Origin: an uncultured Mycoplasmatota bacterium
GTDB taxonomy: Bacteria > Bacillota_I > Bacilli_A > RF39 > UBA660
Assembly (NCBI GenBank): GCA_900553395.1
Contig: USDJ01000005.1
Coordinates: 17,833 to 81,832 of the forward strand
Length of the DNA: 64,000 nucleotides
Direction: 5' to 3'
Below are positions 1-10,422 of the stretch, piece by piece (positions within the stretch are counted from its first letter, which is position 1; every line of letters begins with the position of its first letter). Made by a program: the position numbers and the translations under genes. The notes below the pieces were generated by a model. That model was not told the origin of the DNA and did no database searches. It saw nothing but the letters and a program-made list of their open reading frames with translations.

Positions 1-561
1 ATCCTTTACATAGCCTAGATCTATATCAGCATTATTTATATTAGAAAAAGCCTCAGAGCAATTTCCAAACGCATTTAATGCTCGTACAAATATATCCTCT
101 TGCTCTAAACTTAGCGAATGATCTTTAAATCTAAAAATACTTTCTAAATAGAATCTATATTCATCTAAAGCTTTATTTTCTTTTATATAATCCAAAACAG
201 TATCATAACTAGCACTCAACATCTCGGGTTCTATAAAAGCGTACAATTCATTTAATTGCTCATTTATTTTATCTATTCTCATTTTTAGTGCTTTAGAATC
301 ATTATTAGTTGTATCAGTATCATAATTCATTTTTGCGTAAACATAAAGCTTAGATAGTATTCTATCTTGCTTTTCTGTCAACTTTAGAAACTCATATAAA
401 CTACTTGAACTATCCATAATATGAGATTTATATTTTAATATTTCAGGGGTTAATTTATTAACCTCTGAAATATCATTTTCTATATCTTTATCAGATTTAT
501 ACATTTTACTTAAATCCCACTTATATTCATTAGGTACTTCATTACGTGTTTTATATTCCAT
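1..561 (-). CDS. pepF: Oligoendopeptidase F, N-terminal part (runs off the window)
   Basis: These are the first 187 codons of an M3-family zinc oligopeptidase that cleaves short peptides in the cytoplasm. The product opens MEYKTRNEVPNEYKWDL, the usual PepF start, and continues into the charged helical N-terminal lobe. The HExxH active site would lie beyond position 1 and cannot be checked. The ATG at 561 follows AAGGAG with a 5-nt spacer. It lies downstream of dnaK on the same strand, where many Firmicutes carry dnaJ. Family assignment rests on the N-terminal lobe only, so another M3 peptidase is possible. Confidence 0.8.
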   Translation of the reverse strand, partial: MEYKTRNEVPNEYKWDLSKMYKSDKDIENDISEVNKLTPEILKYKSHIMDSSSSLYEFLKLTEKQDRILSKLYVYAKMNYDTDTTNNDSKALKMRIDKINEQLNELYAFIEPEMLSASYDTVLDYIKENKALDEYRFYLESIFRFKDHSLSLEQEDIFVRALNAFGNCSEAFSNINNADIDLGYVKD

Positions 562-579
562 ATTATCTCCTTAATTTAA

Positions 580-603
580 GAAGTTCTAGTTGCCTAGAAC
601 TTC
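580..603 (-). other. Perfect 10-bp hairpin between dnaK and pepF
   Basis: GAAGTTCTAG and CTAGAACTTC pair perfectly around a 4-nt loop, just after the dnaK stop. On the reverse strand it is followed by TTAAATT and not by a U-run, so it looks more like an mRNA-stabilising or processing hairpin, or a weak terminator, than a strong terminator. Confidence 0.6.
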
Positions 604-606
604 ATT

Positions 607-2451
<1,845 letters not shown>

Positions 2452-3093
2452 TTATTCACTAACTTTAACCATCGCTGGTCTAATAACTTTATCTTTATAT
2501 AAGTAACCTTTCTGTAAAACTTCTAAAACCATACCTGGTTCAATACCTTCTCTATGTTCTACCATAATTGCATTATGATAAACTGGGTCAAATGGCTTAT
2601 TAGCACCATCTATTGGTTTTACTTCAAAGTTACTCATAATATTTTGCATATTACAATAAATCATCTTAAATCCTTCTAAAAATTTAGATACCTCGTCTTC
2701 TAGATTATCATCATCTAATTTTATAGCTCTTTCAAAGTTATCTAAAACAGGTAACATTTGCTTAATAAAATCCTCGTTGCAGAACTTTAGCATTCTAACA
2801 ACTTCCTCATCTTTTCTTTTTCTATAATTTACTAAGTCTGCCTTAGCTATTAGGACTTCCTCTTCTAACTTTTTATTAGCATTTTTTAATGATTCAATCT
2901 CTTGCTTATGCTTATTTTTTTCTTTTTTGTGCTCTTTTTTATCTATGTGATCACTGCAATGTACATCATTAGTGCAGCCACAATTATCACCGCAATTGCA
3001 CTCATTATTAGTTTCTTCATTGCAATTACAATTACTATCACAAGTTGCTTTACAAGATGCTTCTTCACAATTACATTTATTTTCTTCTTGCAT
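2452..3093 (-). CDS. grpE: GrpE nucleotide exchange factor with cysteine-rich N-terminal extension
   Basis: GrpE is the dimeric nucleotide exchange factor for DnaK. The 213-aa protein shows a long coiled coil (about residues 55-95) and the C-terminal beta domain with the family motifs LDNFERA and PFDPVYHNA. Before the coiled coil is an acidic tail of about 50 residues holding 11 cysteines (7, 9, 14, 18, 22, 24, 32, 34, 38, 40, 46) in CxC and CxxxC spacings plus histidines. Ordinary GrpE tails are acidic but not cysteine-rich. The ATG at 3093 has AGAGGT upstream; an in-frame start at 3120 would overlap hrcA and lacks a site. It sits 13 bp after hrcA. The tail could bind metal or act as a redox sensor, which is inference. 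Confidence 0.95.
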   Translation of the reverse strand: MQEENKCNCEEASCKATCDSNCNCNEETNNECNCGDNCGCTNDVHCSDHIDKKEHKKEKNKHKQEIESLKNANKKLEEEVLIAKADLVNYRKRKDEEVVRMLKFCNEDFIKQMLPVLDNFERAIKLDDDNLEDEVSKFLEGFKMIYCNMQNIMSNFEVKPIDGANKPFDPVYHNAIMVEHREGIEPGMVLEVLQKGYLYKDKVIRPAMVKVSE

Positions 3094-3106
3094 AGATACC
3101 TCTTTT

Positions 3107-4096
3107 CTATTTCGAACCAATACTATTTTTGATATACTCTAATAAAGTTATTACTCTATCATACTCCATTCGTTTAGGACCTATCAAAGCAATAGTACCT
3201 TCTTCTCCATTTATAGTATATTTCGTTTTTATTACTGTTACATCATCATCGAAATTATTTTCACTTCCTATATAAATATTAATACCATTATCTTCTTCTT
3301 TTATAGAATTTACAATATCTTTATCTTCGAACTTACTAATAATTTCTCTTATCTTATCTGCATTATTAAATTCGGGTTGCATTAAAATATTTTTTCTACC
3401 ACTTACTTTAACCGACTCATTGGCGAAATCTGCAAAAGCATTATAAAATGCGTTATATAAAACCTCGTGTTGATGAACATATTTTCCAATTATAGGTTTT
3501 ACCTGATATTCTAAGACTTCACTTACCATATCTATACTAGTTCCAATTATAAGTTTATTTATAAGATCAACAGTTTGTTTAATCTCAGACGTGTCAACTT
3601 CACTTGGTAGGTAGATATTCTTATGTTCAACGTGTCCCTTATCTGTTACCACAATAGCTACTAAATTATTAGAATCAATTGGGATTACTTCTATTTTTTG
3701 AACTAAATTTTCACTTGATTGTTTTCCCAAAACTATAGTAGTATAATGAGTAAGCTCAGAAACAATTTCCATACTTTTTAATATTGCATCACTTACTACT
3801 AATGATTTATTATCTACTATCGTTTGCAACCTCAACATATCTTCTCCTGTTAATTCTTTAGGCCTCATTATATTATCTACATAATATCTATATCCAGCCT
3901 CACTAGGAATTCTTCCAGATGAGATATGTGTCTTTTCAAGTAGTCCTATTTCTTCTAGATAATTCATCTCAGCTCTTATCGTAGCACTTGAACATTTCAT
4001 TATATTGCATAATGCTTTGGAACTGACAGGTCTTGCACTTTTAACATAATCCTCTACTATCAATTTCAAAAGCATCTCTTGCCTTTTACTAATCAT
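3107..4096 (-). CDS. hrcA: Heat-inducible transcription repressor HrcA
   Basis: HrcA represses class I heat-shock genes by binding CIRCE. The 329-aa product begins MISKRQEMLLKLIVEDYV, a winged-helix domain (about residues 1-75, with SSATIRAEMNYLEEIGLL as the recognition region), followed by the ligand-like middle domain and a C-terminal region ending in GPKRMEYDRVITLLEYI, typical of HrcA. Length matches the family. The ATG is preceded by GAGGTGG. It is first in the heat-shock operon, directly downstream of a promoter flanked by two CIRCE elements, so it is autoregulated. Confidence 0.97.
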   Translation of the reverse strand: MISKRQEMLLKLIVEDYVKSARPVSSKALCNIMKCSSATIRAEMNYLEEIGLLEKTHISSGRIPSEAGYRYYVDNIMRPKELTGEDMLRLQTIVDNKSLVVSDAILKSMEIVSELTHYTTIVLGKQSSENLVQKIEVIPIDSNNLVAIVVTDKGHVEHKNIYLPSEVDTSEIKQTVDLINKLIIGTSIDMVSEVLEYQVKPIIGKYVHQHEVLYNAFYNAFADFANESVKVSGRKNILMQPEFNNADKIREIISKFEDKDIVNSIKEEDNGINIYIGSENNFDDDVTVIKTKYTINGEEGTIALIGPKRMEYDRVITLLEYIKNSIGSK

Positions 4097-4146
4097 ACAA
4101 CCACCTCTACATTAGTATATAGCTTTTTTTATGATTTATAACATTT

Positions 4147-4173
4147 TTAGCACTATCTTTTCCTAAGTGCTGA
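4147..4173 (-). promoter_or_regulatory. CIRCE operator 1 (HrcA site)
   Basis: TTAGCACTA, nine bases, then AAGTGCTGA: this is the CIRCE inverted repeat (TTAGCACTC-N9-GAGTGCTAA) with changes at the inner position of each arm and one further change in the right arm. It lies just downstream of the -10 box of the hrcA promoter, in the transcribed leader. Confidence 0.92.
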
Positions 4174-4177
4174 TATA

Positions 4178-4206
4178 AGTATAACACCATATTTTAGCAC
4201 TGTCAA
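4178..4206 (-). promoter_or_regulatory. Sigma-A promoter of the hrcA-grpE-dnaK operon
   Basis: Reading the reverse strand, TTGACA (4201-4206), a 17-bp spacer, then TATACT (4178-4183). The -35 box lies inside the spacer of the upstream CIRCE and the -10 box is 4 bp from the downstream one, so HrcA on either site would block polymerase. Confidence 0.92.
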
Positions 4207-4220
4207 TAAAAAAGTGCTAA
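4194..4220 (-). promoter_or_regulatory. CIRCE operator 2 (HrcA site)
   Basis: TTAGCACTG, nine bases, then AAGTGCTAA, a near-perfect CIRCE inverted repeat. It overlaps the -35 box of the operon promoter. Together with operator 1 it brackets the promoter. Confidence 0.94.
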
Positions 4221-4236
4221 TTTCAATAAAATTTCA

Positions 4237-4263
4237 CAAAAAAAGTTAGTATATCTACCAACT
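4237..4263 (-). terminator. Intrinsic terminator of the 4262-7467 operon
   Basis: On the reverse strand AGTTGGTA pairs with TACTAACT (one G-U pair) around GATA, followed by seven T. The stem starts at the stop codon of the gene ending at 4262 and separates it from the hrcA promoter. Confidence 0.8.
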
Positions 4264-5017
4264 ATTTATTATATGAATCAAAAATATAATTTTCATTTAC
4301 ATATTTATAATTTAAGATTATTTTCTCTTCCTTGTTTTTATAATTATAAGTAACTTCAATATTTAAATCATTGCCTTGTAACTTATAATTAATAATTTTA
4401 TATTTTAAAGTATCAGCAAGAGCTTTATGATTACTAAGCGATATAAATTGATTACTAAATGAGTTATAATAAGCTCTTAAAAATGAGCCATCTATTATGT
4501 CTATTTTTTTAGCATCTGCACTAAATAATTTTTTATATTCATCATTTAATTCATCATAACTAAATATGAAAGAATAATCATTTGAGCAAAAGCCTTCCTT
4601 TGTATCTTTTACTATATGGTATTCATCATTAGTTAAGTTATATGTAGCAAAGCTATTATTATCAAATATTTTTTTACAATCAGCAATTTTTGTATACAAA
4701 GATTTTTCTTTAGCATTTTCTAAAATATTATTAAAAGCTATTATTATTTTTAAATTATCGCCAGTTTCTTCAGTGTTAACTAATAAAGACAAATTTACTT
4801 TTAAAATGCTGTCTACTAACTGTTTCAACTCATCATTTGATATTTTTTTTACATTTTCTATATTATTATTTTTATTTTCAGCTATATTATCTTTAGCATT
4901 ACTATTATTATCTAAATTATTTTTTTTGTTAGAATCAACAATAATAGTTAAATATAATAAGCCTAATCCTAATATTAGCATTATAAATGCTAATACTACT
5001 ATTTTTTTTCTTTTCAT
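4262..5017 (-). CDS. Membrane-anchored protein of unknown function
   Basis: 251 aa, family not recognised. One N-terminal membrane segment (about residues 5-26) follows the positive start MKRKK; there is no lipobox cysteine. An Asn/Lys/Asp-rich linker (about 30-60) leads to a mixed alpha/beta domain of about 190 residues, predicted outside the membrane. The ATG follows GGAG with a 5-nt spacer. It is the last of four co-directional genes (7467 to 4262); it starts 13 bp after the putative peptidase gene, so co-expression is likely. Confidence 0.75.
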   Translation of the reverse strand: MKRKKIVVLAFIMLILGLGLLYLTIIVDSNKKNNLDNNSNAKDNIAENKNNNIENVKKISNDELKQLVDSILKVNLSLLVNTEETGDNLKIIIAFNNILENAKEKSLYTKIADCKKIFDNNSFATYNLTNDEYHIVKDTKEGFCSNDYSFIFSYDELNDEYKKLFSADAKKIDIIDGSFLRAYYNSFSNQFISLSNHKALADTLKYKIINYKLQGNDLNIEVTYNYKNKEEKIILNYKYVNENYIFDSYNK

Positions 5018-5030
5018 ATTTTCTCCATAA

Positions 5031-6809
5031 TCAACTAACTACTATGCTCTTTTTGGCTTCACTATATTCTTGCATTTTCTTAAGTATTTTATCCCTTTTA
5101 GCAATTATTAGCTTTAAATCATTTATCTCTTTACTATCCTTCTTATTTGCTAAATCATCCATCACTTTAAAGTATCTGCCAGTAGGAAACTGTTCATAAA
5201 ATTCTTGGAGTAATTCGCTTAAGGCGTTAAAATTTTCTTCACCCACAACATCAAATAGATATTCTACTCGTCCTTCTTTTCTACTTTCTTTTATTTCTTT
5301 ACTATAAGTCCTATAAAAATCTTTTACTAAAAAGAGCATATTCTCATATGATGTTCCACCATGTATCTTAGTAGTATTAGGTTCGTTAAATATCGTCTTC
5401 TCGTTGCTCAACATTAATTCGTGAATTTCTTGGCAAATTATTTCATTTATAATTTCACTTAAAAGTTCACAGCTTCTTTTTTTTCCATCAGATTCTATAT
5501 CAACTACATCTTCTTTATCTGAAAAGCGCTCACTTATTACATCCCAACCACTAATTACTTTAATTTCACTTTCCGAAGCGCTTAAAAGACTTAATTCATA
5601 AACATGATTTAATTCGTGTAAAAGTGCACTATCAAGATATTCAAGAAGAGACCCCAAATTAAGGCATAGAATTGAATGCAACTGATAGTTCCCATCTTTT
5701 TTTACTAGATTTGGTGACACAAAAGCTCTAGAATTCAAATATGCCTTAGCATTTATACCATCATTTTTATCTAAAAGGCCTAATCTATCTATTTTTTCTC
5801 TCGTCTTAACATAACCATCTAATGAATTAATATAATTATTTAAAAATCTAGTATAAGCTTCACCTCTTCTTTGTTTTATTCTTTGAACTAATTCTTCATT
5901 AGGAATTAATTTTTTACAACTTTCATTATTTAAATAATCTTCATAATTATTTCCTAAATCTATTCCATACGATTTAAAGAAAGAGATTCTATCTCTTTTT
6001 ATTGAATCTGCACGCCATCCGCCACTTAATAAAAGTTTACTATTTTCTTCTGAAAAGGCTTCTATTTTAGATTCATAAGATAAAGACAATCCAACGACAC
6101 TATTAGCCACATCCATTGAAAATCCTATTTTATGGCCTGTTCTTTTTTCTTCTAGAAGAGATAATTCTCTTTCGTTTTGTGGAATAAGATCAATAAACTC
6201 TAAATATAATTGATCCTTTTCTCTATCTTCTAATTCATCTTTTAGTTTTAAACTTTTATCAACATATTCCTGATAAGGTTTTAAACCTTCTATTCTCTCT
6301 TTATAATGCTTCTTCATCATTTCATACTGTTCCAAAATAGGACCCAAAAAAGAAAATGCTCCACTATCTATTAACGCATTCAAATTGCTAGCATTTACAT
6401 TTTCGTCAAAATTTCTTAAAAATTCTACAACTTCTTCTCTTCTGTAATTTGTAAATGCCCCTTTATCTTTTATATAAGTAGCATATTTATCAATTGGAAA
6501 TAGATTTTGATAATCCAGAGTATATCCCGCAAATAATATTCTTTTCATTTCATTTTGCTTAGTATCAGCATAGCCAAGATTATCTAGCATATTATCCAAA
6601 AGTTCATTAAATATATTTTTTCTAATATCCTGCAAATTTCGTTTTAATTCTTCAGGAGTAATTACGCCTACAATAGAAATCTGACTAAATTTTTTTTCTA
6701 CTTCTTCCGGGCTAACGCCGTAATAAACTGCAAAAGCATTTATTATATCCGGTAAAGATTTTTTGACAGTTTCATCACAATCTAAAATTCTAAACAATTC
6801 TTTATTCAT
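5031..6809 (-). CDS. Large protein with an HExxH zinc-peptidase-like motif
   Basis: 592 aa, cytoplasmic by appearance (no signal peptide, no membrane segments), not matched to a family I can name. Around residue 400 lies SALLHELNHVYELS, an HExxH signature in the usual helical hydrophobic setting; the downstream acidic helix SEIINEIICQEIHE could supply the third zinc ligand, as in gluzincins. The N-terminal half is long, charged and helical (coiled-coil-like around 150-220). Start: ATG 6809 overlaps the stop of the preceding 97-aa gene, suggesting translational coupling; an in-frame ATG at 6818 is the alternative. Neither has a strong ribosome-binding site. Peptidase activity is inference from the motif. 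Confidence 0.75.
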   Translation of the reverse strand: MNKELFRILDCDETVKKSLPDIINAFAVYYGVSPEEVEKKFSQISIVGVITPEELKRNLQDIRKNIFNELLDNMLDNLGYADTKQNEMKRILFAGYTLDYQNLFPIDKYATYIKDKGAFTNYRREEVVEFLRNFDENVNASNLNALIDSGAFSFLGPILEQYEMMKKHYKERIEGLKPYQEYVDKSLKLKDELEDREKDQLYLEFIDLIPQNERELSLLEEKRTGHKIGFSMDVANSVVGLSLSYESKIEAFSEENSKLLLSGGWRADSIKRDRISFFKSYGIDLGNNYEDYLNNESCKKLIPNEELVQRIKQRRGEAYTRFLNNYINSLDGYVKTREKIDRLGLLDKNDGINAKAYLNSRAFVSPNLVKKDGNYQLHSILCLNLGSLLEYLDSALLHELNHVYELSLLSASESEIKVISGWDVISERFSDKEDVVDIESDGKKRSCELLSEIINEIICQEIHELMLSNEKTIFNEPNTTKIHGGTSYENMLFLVKDFYRTYSKEIKESRKEGRVEYLFDVVGEENFNALSELLQEFYEQFPTGRYFKVMDDLANKKDSKEINDLKLIIAKRDKILKKMQEYSEAKKSIVVS

Positions 6810-7095
6810 ATAGATCATACATCCAATCTATTAATGCATTATAGTTTTCGCCTTTTATATAAATTTTTTCTGATTCATTATTAATATTTACATTTATAAT
6901 AACCTCATCACCATCTATAATGCTGGAATTACTAGTATAGCCCTTATATTTTCTTATTATTCTAAATAATTCATTTATTTTATCCTCGGTTACATATTTT
7001 AACGTATCATTTATTAAAACTGTCTTTAAAGTTAGATCTACTAATATTTTATCTATCCTGCCAATTTTATTAATTTGTATTTCAATGCTATTCAT
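6802..7095 (-). CDS. Small protein of unknown function
   Basis: 97 aa, no signal peptide or membrane segment, a predicted mix of beta strands and one helix. The ATG is preceded by GGTGA at 6 nt. Its last codons overlap the start of the HExxH gene, so the two are probably translated together. No family recognised; a partner or inhibitor of the peptidase-like protein is possible but unsupported beyond position. Confidence 0.65.
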   Translation of the reverse strand: MNSIEIQINKIGRIDKILVDLTLKTVLINDTLKYVTEDKINELFRIIRKYKGYTSNSSIIDGDEVIINVNINNESEKIYIKGENYNALIDWMYDLYE

Positions 7096-7125
7096 ATTTT
7101 CACCATATATATTATAGCATAAATT

Positions 7126-7467
7126 TCATTTACAAATATAGTCATAATCTTCGTATTGCTTTTTTATTTCTTTTTTTGTTGCATTTAATTTTATTTTATC
7201 TTCAATTACAGATATTATCGTATTATTTTCTAACTTTAGATTATATTCATCTACATATTCTTTTATATCATCAAAGTATTCACTTGCAGTCACATTATCC
7301 GAAAAAATCATTTTATCAATTTGCTTATAGGTTTCGCTTTTAAAATCAAATTCAATTTTATTTTTTATCTTGATGTCATCATATGAATCATTATGTGTAC
7401 AAGTAAGCTTATTTCCACAACCGCAAGCAAAAATTAAGCATAAATATAAAAGAACTATCTTTTTCAT
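7126..7467 (-). CDS. Small putative lipoprotein
   Basis: 113 aa. The start MKKIVLLYLCLIFACGCG is a lipoprotein signal peptide: two lysines, a hydrophobic core, then cysteines at 15 and 17 either of which could be lipidated. The remaining 95 residues are soluble, charged, with two further cysteines. The layout resembles small DUF1307/YehR-type lipoproteins, but I am not certain of the family. GTGGTGA precedes the ATG. First gene of the four-gene operon ending at 4262. Confidence 0.65.
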   Translation of the reverse strand: MKKIVLLYLCLIFACGCGNKLTCTHNDSYDDIKIKNKIEFDFKSETYKQIDKMIFSDNVTASEYFDDIKEYVDEYNLKLENNTIISVIEDKIKLNATKKEIKKQYEDYDYICK

Positions 7468-7496
7468 ATTATCACCACTTAAATATACGCAAAAGT

Positions 7497-7533
7497 AAAA
7501 GAAATGATTACGTAAATAGCAATCATTTCTTTT
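7497..7533 (-). terminator. Terminator of the rhomboid gene
   Basis: Thirteen-base perfect stem (AAAAGAAATGATT / AATCATTTCTTTT) with an 11-nt loop, 30 bp after the rhomboid stop codon. The T-rich flanks on both sides make it potentially bidirectional. Confidence 0.8.
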
Positions 7534-7564
7534 ATTTCTTAATATAATAACAATGTTAATTAAA

Positions 7565-8728
7565 TCATCTGCAAATTATATATAAAAGTGATAGTGAAAA
7601 TATAACCAACATTATAATACCATTAATAATATCTACTTTTTGACTTTTATATTTTACACCAACTGCCATAGATGATAGAATTCCACCTATAAGTCCACCT
7701 AGATGAGCAAAAGCATTTATTCCTGGAATAAATAGTCCTACTGATAAATTTAAAATTATAAGAGGTATTATTTGACTCTTAATTACACTACTTAAATATA
7801 CTCTATAATAATATCCAAAATATACTAGGGATCCAAGCAAGCCGAATATAACTCCACTTGCACCCACGCTTACAATATTATCTTGTAAAAATGGCATTGA
7901 AAGTAAATTACCGATAACACCACTTGCTAGAAATATTATTGTATATTTTACTCTTCCATAAAAGCTTTCTAATTGTGGACCTATAACATATAGCGAATAC
8001 ATATTACATATCAAATGAAAAATACTTGCGTGTAAAAATATTGAACTAAATAATCTATAGAATTCTAAATTTGAATCAAAAGTAGATAAATTGACTAATC
8101 CGCCATATTTATATAAAACATTAGCATCTACATCTATAAAATTTCTAGATAATAAAGATGTCATAATATACATAAATAAGCATATTCCCATAAATATATA
8201 TGTTATGATAGGCTTTTTCTTAGAAAAAACCTCTTCTGCTTTTTTAGTTTCATCAAAGTTTTTCTTGTTTATATCATCTGTTAATTTTATAAATAGTTCA
8301 AGTCCTTCTTCTTTAGAATTTTCTACTTCCATAATATTCGGAAACTTATCAAGTATAAAAGAATATTTAGATATGTCATCTAACTCTTTTATATTTGCGC
8401 ACTCTATGTTATCGAACTGCTTATTTTCTAAATTTACATTATCTCCTAAATTAACAAAAATACTTAAAGTACTCATTTTAAAGGAGAACATTTTTCGCTT
8501 TATCTTCTTTAATATTTGCTTAGTTCTGAATATGTCAAAATCCAGTTGCTCATTATTATGTATATAATTCGAAACAATCCTTATTATTTTATAATCAGCT
8601 TCACTATTCTCTAGCCAAATTTCGTCTTTCGCTCCGTGAAGGATTACAGGATTATAACCACACTCGGTAATAAAATAATGAAGAAGTTTCATTACTATTT
8701 CATCATTTTTATTTAAAGTAATATTCAT
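7565..8728 (-). CDS. Rhomboid-family intramembrane serine protease
   Basis: 387 aa. The first about 175 residues are a soluble N-terminal domain as seen in YqgP-type rhomboids; the rest is a six- to seven-helix membrane domain. Catalytic features: HLICNMYSLYVIG with the conserved H and N near residue 240, the serine in GASGVIFG near residue 289, and the histidine in AFAHLGGLIGG near residue 340. It should cleave membrane proteins inside the bilayer. The ATG has AAGGGTGATT upstream. Monocistronic, with its own terminator. Confidence 0.9.
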   Translation of the reverse strand: MNITLNKNDEIVMKLLHYFITECGYNPVILHGAKDEIWLENSEADYKIIRIVSNYIHNNEQLDFDIFRTKQILKKIKRKMFSFKMSTLSIFVNLGDNVNLENKQFDNIECANIKELDDISKYSFILDKFPNIMEVENSKEEGLELFIKLTDDINKKNFDETKKAEEVFSKKKPIITYIFMGICLFMYIMTSLLSRNFIDVDANVLYKYGGLVNLSTFDSNLEFYRLFSSIFLHASIFHLICNMYSLYVIGPQLESFYGRVKYTIIFLASGVIGNLLSMPFLQDNIVSVGASGVIFGLLGSLVYFGYYYRVYLSSVIKSQIIPLIILNLSVGLFIPGINAFAHLGGLIGGILSSMAVGVKYKSQKVDIINGIIMLVIFSLSLLYIICR

Positions 8729-8785
8729 CCAATCACCCTTGTTATTATTTTAATACATTTATCATAAGATGTAAAGAGGTGTTAC

Positions 8786-9241
8786 ATGAAAAAAATTTTT
8801 AAGTTTCTTATCATTTTACTTCCATGGTTTATCGGTGGAATATTATTTAAAAGCGATATTATATTTTATAAATATTTAAATAAGCCTAGTTTTGCACCTA
8901 AACCTATTATATTTACAATAGTATGGCCTATTTTATATATTTTAATATCAATAAGTATTTATAAAATATATAAAAATAACAATTATAAAGACACACCAGA
9001 ATATAATAAAGCTCTACTCGTAAATTATTTTTCTAATCAAATTTTCTCTTTTCTATTTTTTACTATAAAAAGTCCATTTTTGGCACTAATAGATACATTT
9101 ATCGTTTTTATAACATCACTATTTTTATACTATGAAACTAAAGAAATAAATAAAAATTCTTCTAAGTTTTTAATACCATATATATTATGGAACACATTTG
9201 CTCTAGCACTAATAACTTCAATATTTTTTCTTAATATATAG
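8786..9241 (+). CDS. TspO/MBR-family membrane protein
   Basis: 151 aa with five membrane segments and the family signatures PWFIGG (residues 12-17), NKPSFAPKPIIFTIVWPILY (about 35-54) and a late W-N pair in YILWNTF. TspO proteins bind porphyrins and related ligands in the membrane; the substrate here is unknown. AGAGGTG precedes the ATG. Fewer tryptophans than typical TspO. It meets the next reverse gene tail to tail with no gap. Confidence 0.85.
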   Translation: MKKIFKFLIILLPWFIGGILFKSDIIFYKYLNKPSFAPKPIIFTIVWPILYILISISIYKIYKNNNYKDTPEYNKALLVNYFSNQIFSFLFFTIKSPFLALIDTFIVFITSLFLYYETKEINKNSSKFLIPYILWNTFALALITSIFFLNI

Positions 9242-9682
9242 TTAGTATTCATAAACTATTTCACTATTTTCAGATAACAACATCATTTCATATTCACTTA
9301 AGCACTTTTTTATTTTTAAATATATGTTGTTATTTTTTATTAAAACATTAACTTTATTTAATAAGCATTTAGGAATATCATCAACTAAATATAAAAAATC
9401 TTTATTATCTTTTACTATTCTCATATCGACCTGATTTTTATAATAATCATAATAATCTAGCTCTTCTTTTTCCAAATGAAATATAACTCCATAATACTTA
9501 TCTACATATACATATACATCATAAAATCCCTCTATATGTATATCATACTTGTCTCTTAAAGTTATAAACATTTTTTTTAAATATTTTTCAAGATCTTCCT
9601 TTTTATCAAAATTCACATTTTTTAATATTTTTTTCTTTACATATATATCTAATGTAAACTCATCAATAAACTTAATGTTCAT
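9242..9682 (-). CDS. Protein of unknown function (146 aa)
   Basis: Soluble, very Lys/Asp/Tyr-rich, with alternating hydrophobic strands (for example FYDVYVYVDKYYGVIFHLE near the middle). No family recognised. TAGGTGG precedes the ATG. It lies 42 bp after engB on the same strand, so it may be the second gene of the engB transcript. Confidence 0.6.
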   Translation of the reverse strand: MNIKFIDEFTLDIYVKKKILKNVNFDKKEDLEKYLKKMFITLRDKYDIHIEGFYDVYVYVDKYYGVIFHLEKEELDYYDYYKNQVDMRIVKDNKDFLYLVDDIPKCLLNKVNVLIKNNNIYLKIKKCLSEYEMMLLSENSEIVYEY

Positions 9683-9724
9683 ACAAATCCACCTAATTTA
9701 TAGTATGAAAAAAAGAACAATTAG

Positions 9725-10306
9725 CTACATTGTTCTTTCAATTTTATCATAAACTTCTTTTTTACCAATTTTAGTTACATTAGAAAATAATACAAAGTCA
9801 TCACCTACTACTAAATCTAAATCCTCTAAAATTGCACCTCTCTGTTTTTGCTGCAAAGTTATTCCAACCTTATCAGTTTTAGTAGCTACTATCGTAACTG
9901 GTATTTTGTAATATTTTAAATAATTATACATCATTAAATCATCATTAGATGGTTTATGTCTGAAATCTATTAACATAAATACTTGTTTTAAGTTTGGCCT
10001 ATTTTTTAAATAATCTTCCATCATTAGACCAAATTTTTTTTGCTTTTTCTTACTTAGCATAGCAAATCCATAACCTGGAGCATCAACTAAATAAAATTTA
10101 TCATTAACAAGATAAAAATTAATAGTCTGAGTTTTTCCAGGTGTAGCTGATATTCTAGCAAAGTTTTTTCTATTTATTAAAGTATTAATAAAACTACTCT
10201 TTCCAACATTACTCTTACCTACGAGTAAATATTCAGATTTTTCATCAGTAGGATATTGACTGCGTCTTACCGCACTAATTTTTAAATCAACAGACGTAAT
10301 TTTCAA
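9725..10306 (-). CDS. engB: Ribosome biogenesis GTP-binding protein EngB (YsxC)
   Basis: Small GTPase needed for late 50S subunit assembly. The 193-aa product has G1 GKSNVGKSSFIN, switch region ATPGKTQTINFY, G3 VDAPGYGFA, and G4 TKTDK, in the normal order and spacing. Translation appears to start at TTG (10306), 7 nt after GGGAGTG; there is no nearer ATG. Transcribed from the strong promoter at 10337-10365. Confidence 0.95.
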   Translation of the reverse strand: MKITSVDLKISAVRRSQYPTDEKSEYLLVGKSNVGKSSFINTLINRKNFARISATPGKTQTINFYLVNDKFYLVDAPGYGFAMLSKKKQKKFGLMMEDYLKNRPNLKQVFMLIDFRHKPSNDDLMMYNYLKYYKIPVTIVATKTDKVGITLQQKQRGAILEDLDLVVGDDFVLFSNVTKIGKKEVYDKIERTM

Positions 10307-10336
10307 AGTACTTCACTCCCTTAAAAAGATGTTCTA

Positions 10337-10365
10337 ATTATAACATGTTATGATTTTTTTGTCAA
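10337..10365 (-). promoter_or_regulatory. Sigma-A promoter of engB
   Basis: TTGACA (10360-10365), a 17-bp spacer, TATAAT (10337-10342) on the reverse strand: a consensus housekeeping promoter 30 bp before the start codon. Confidence 0.92.
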
Positions 10366-10422
10366 AAAGTAATATTTTAAGTCTAATATATAAATAAAAA
10401 AAATCGACATATGCCAATAAAA

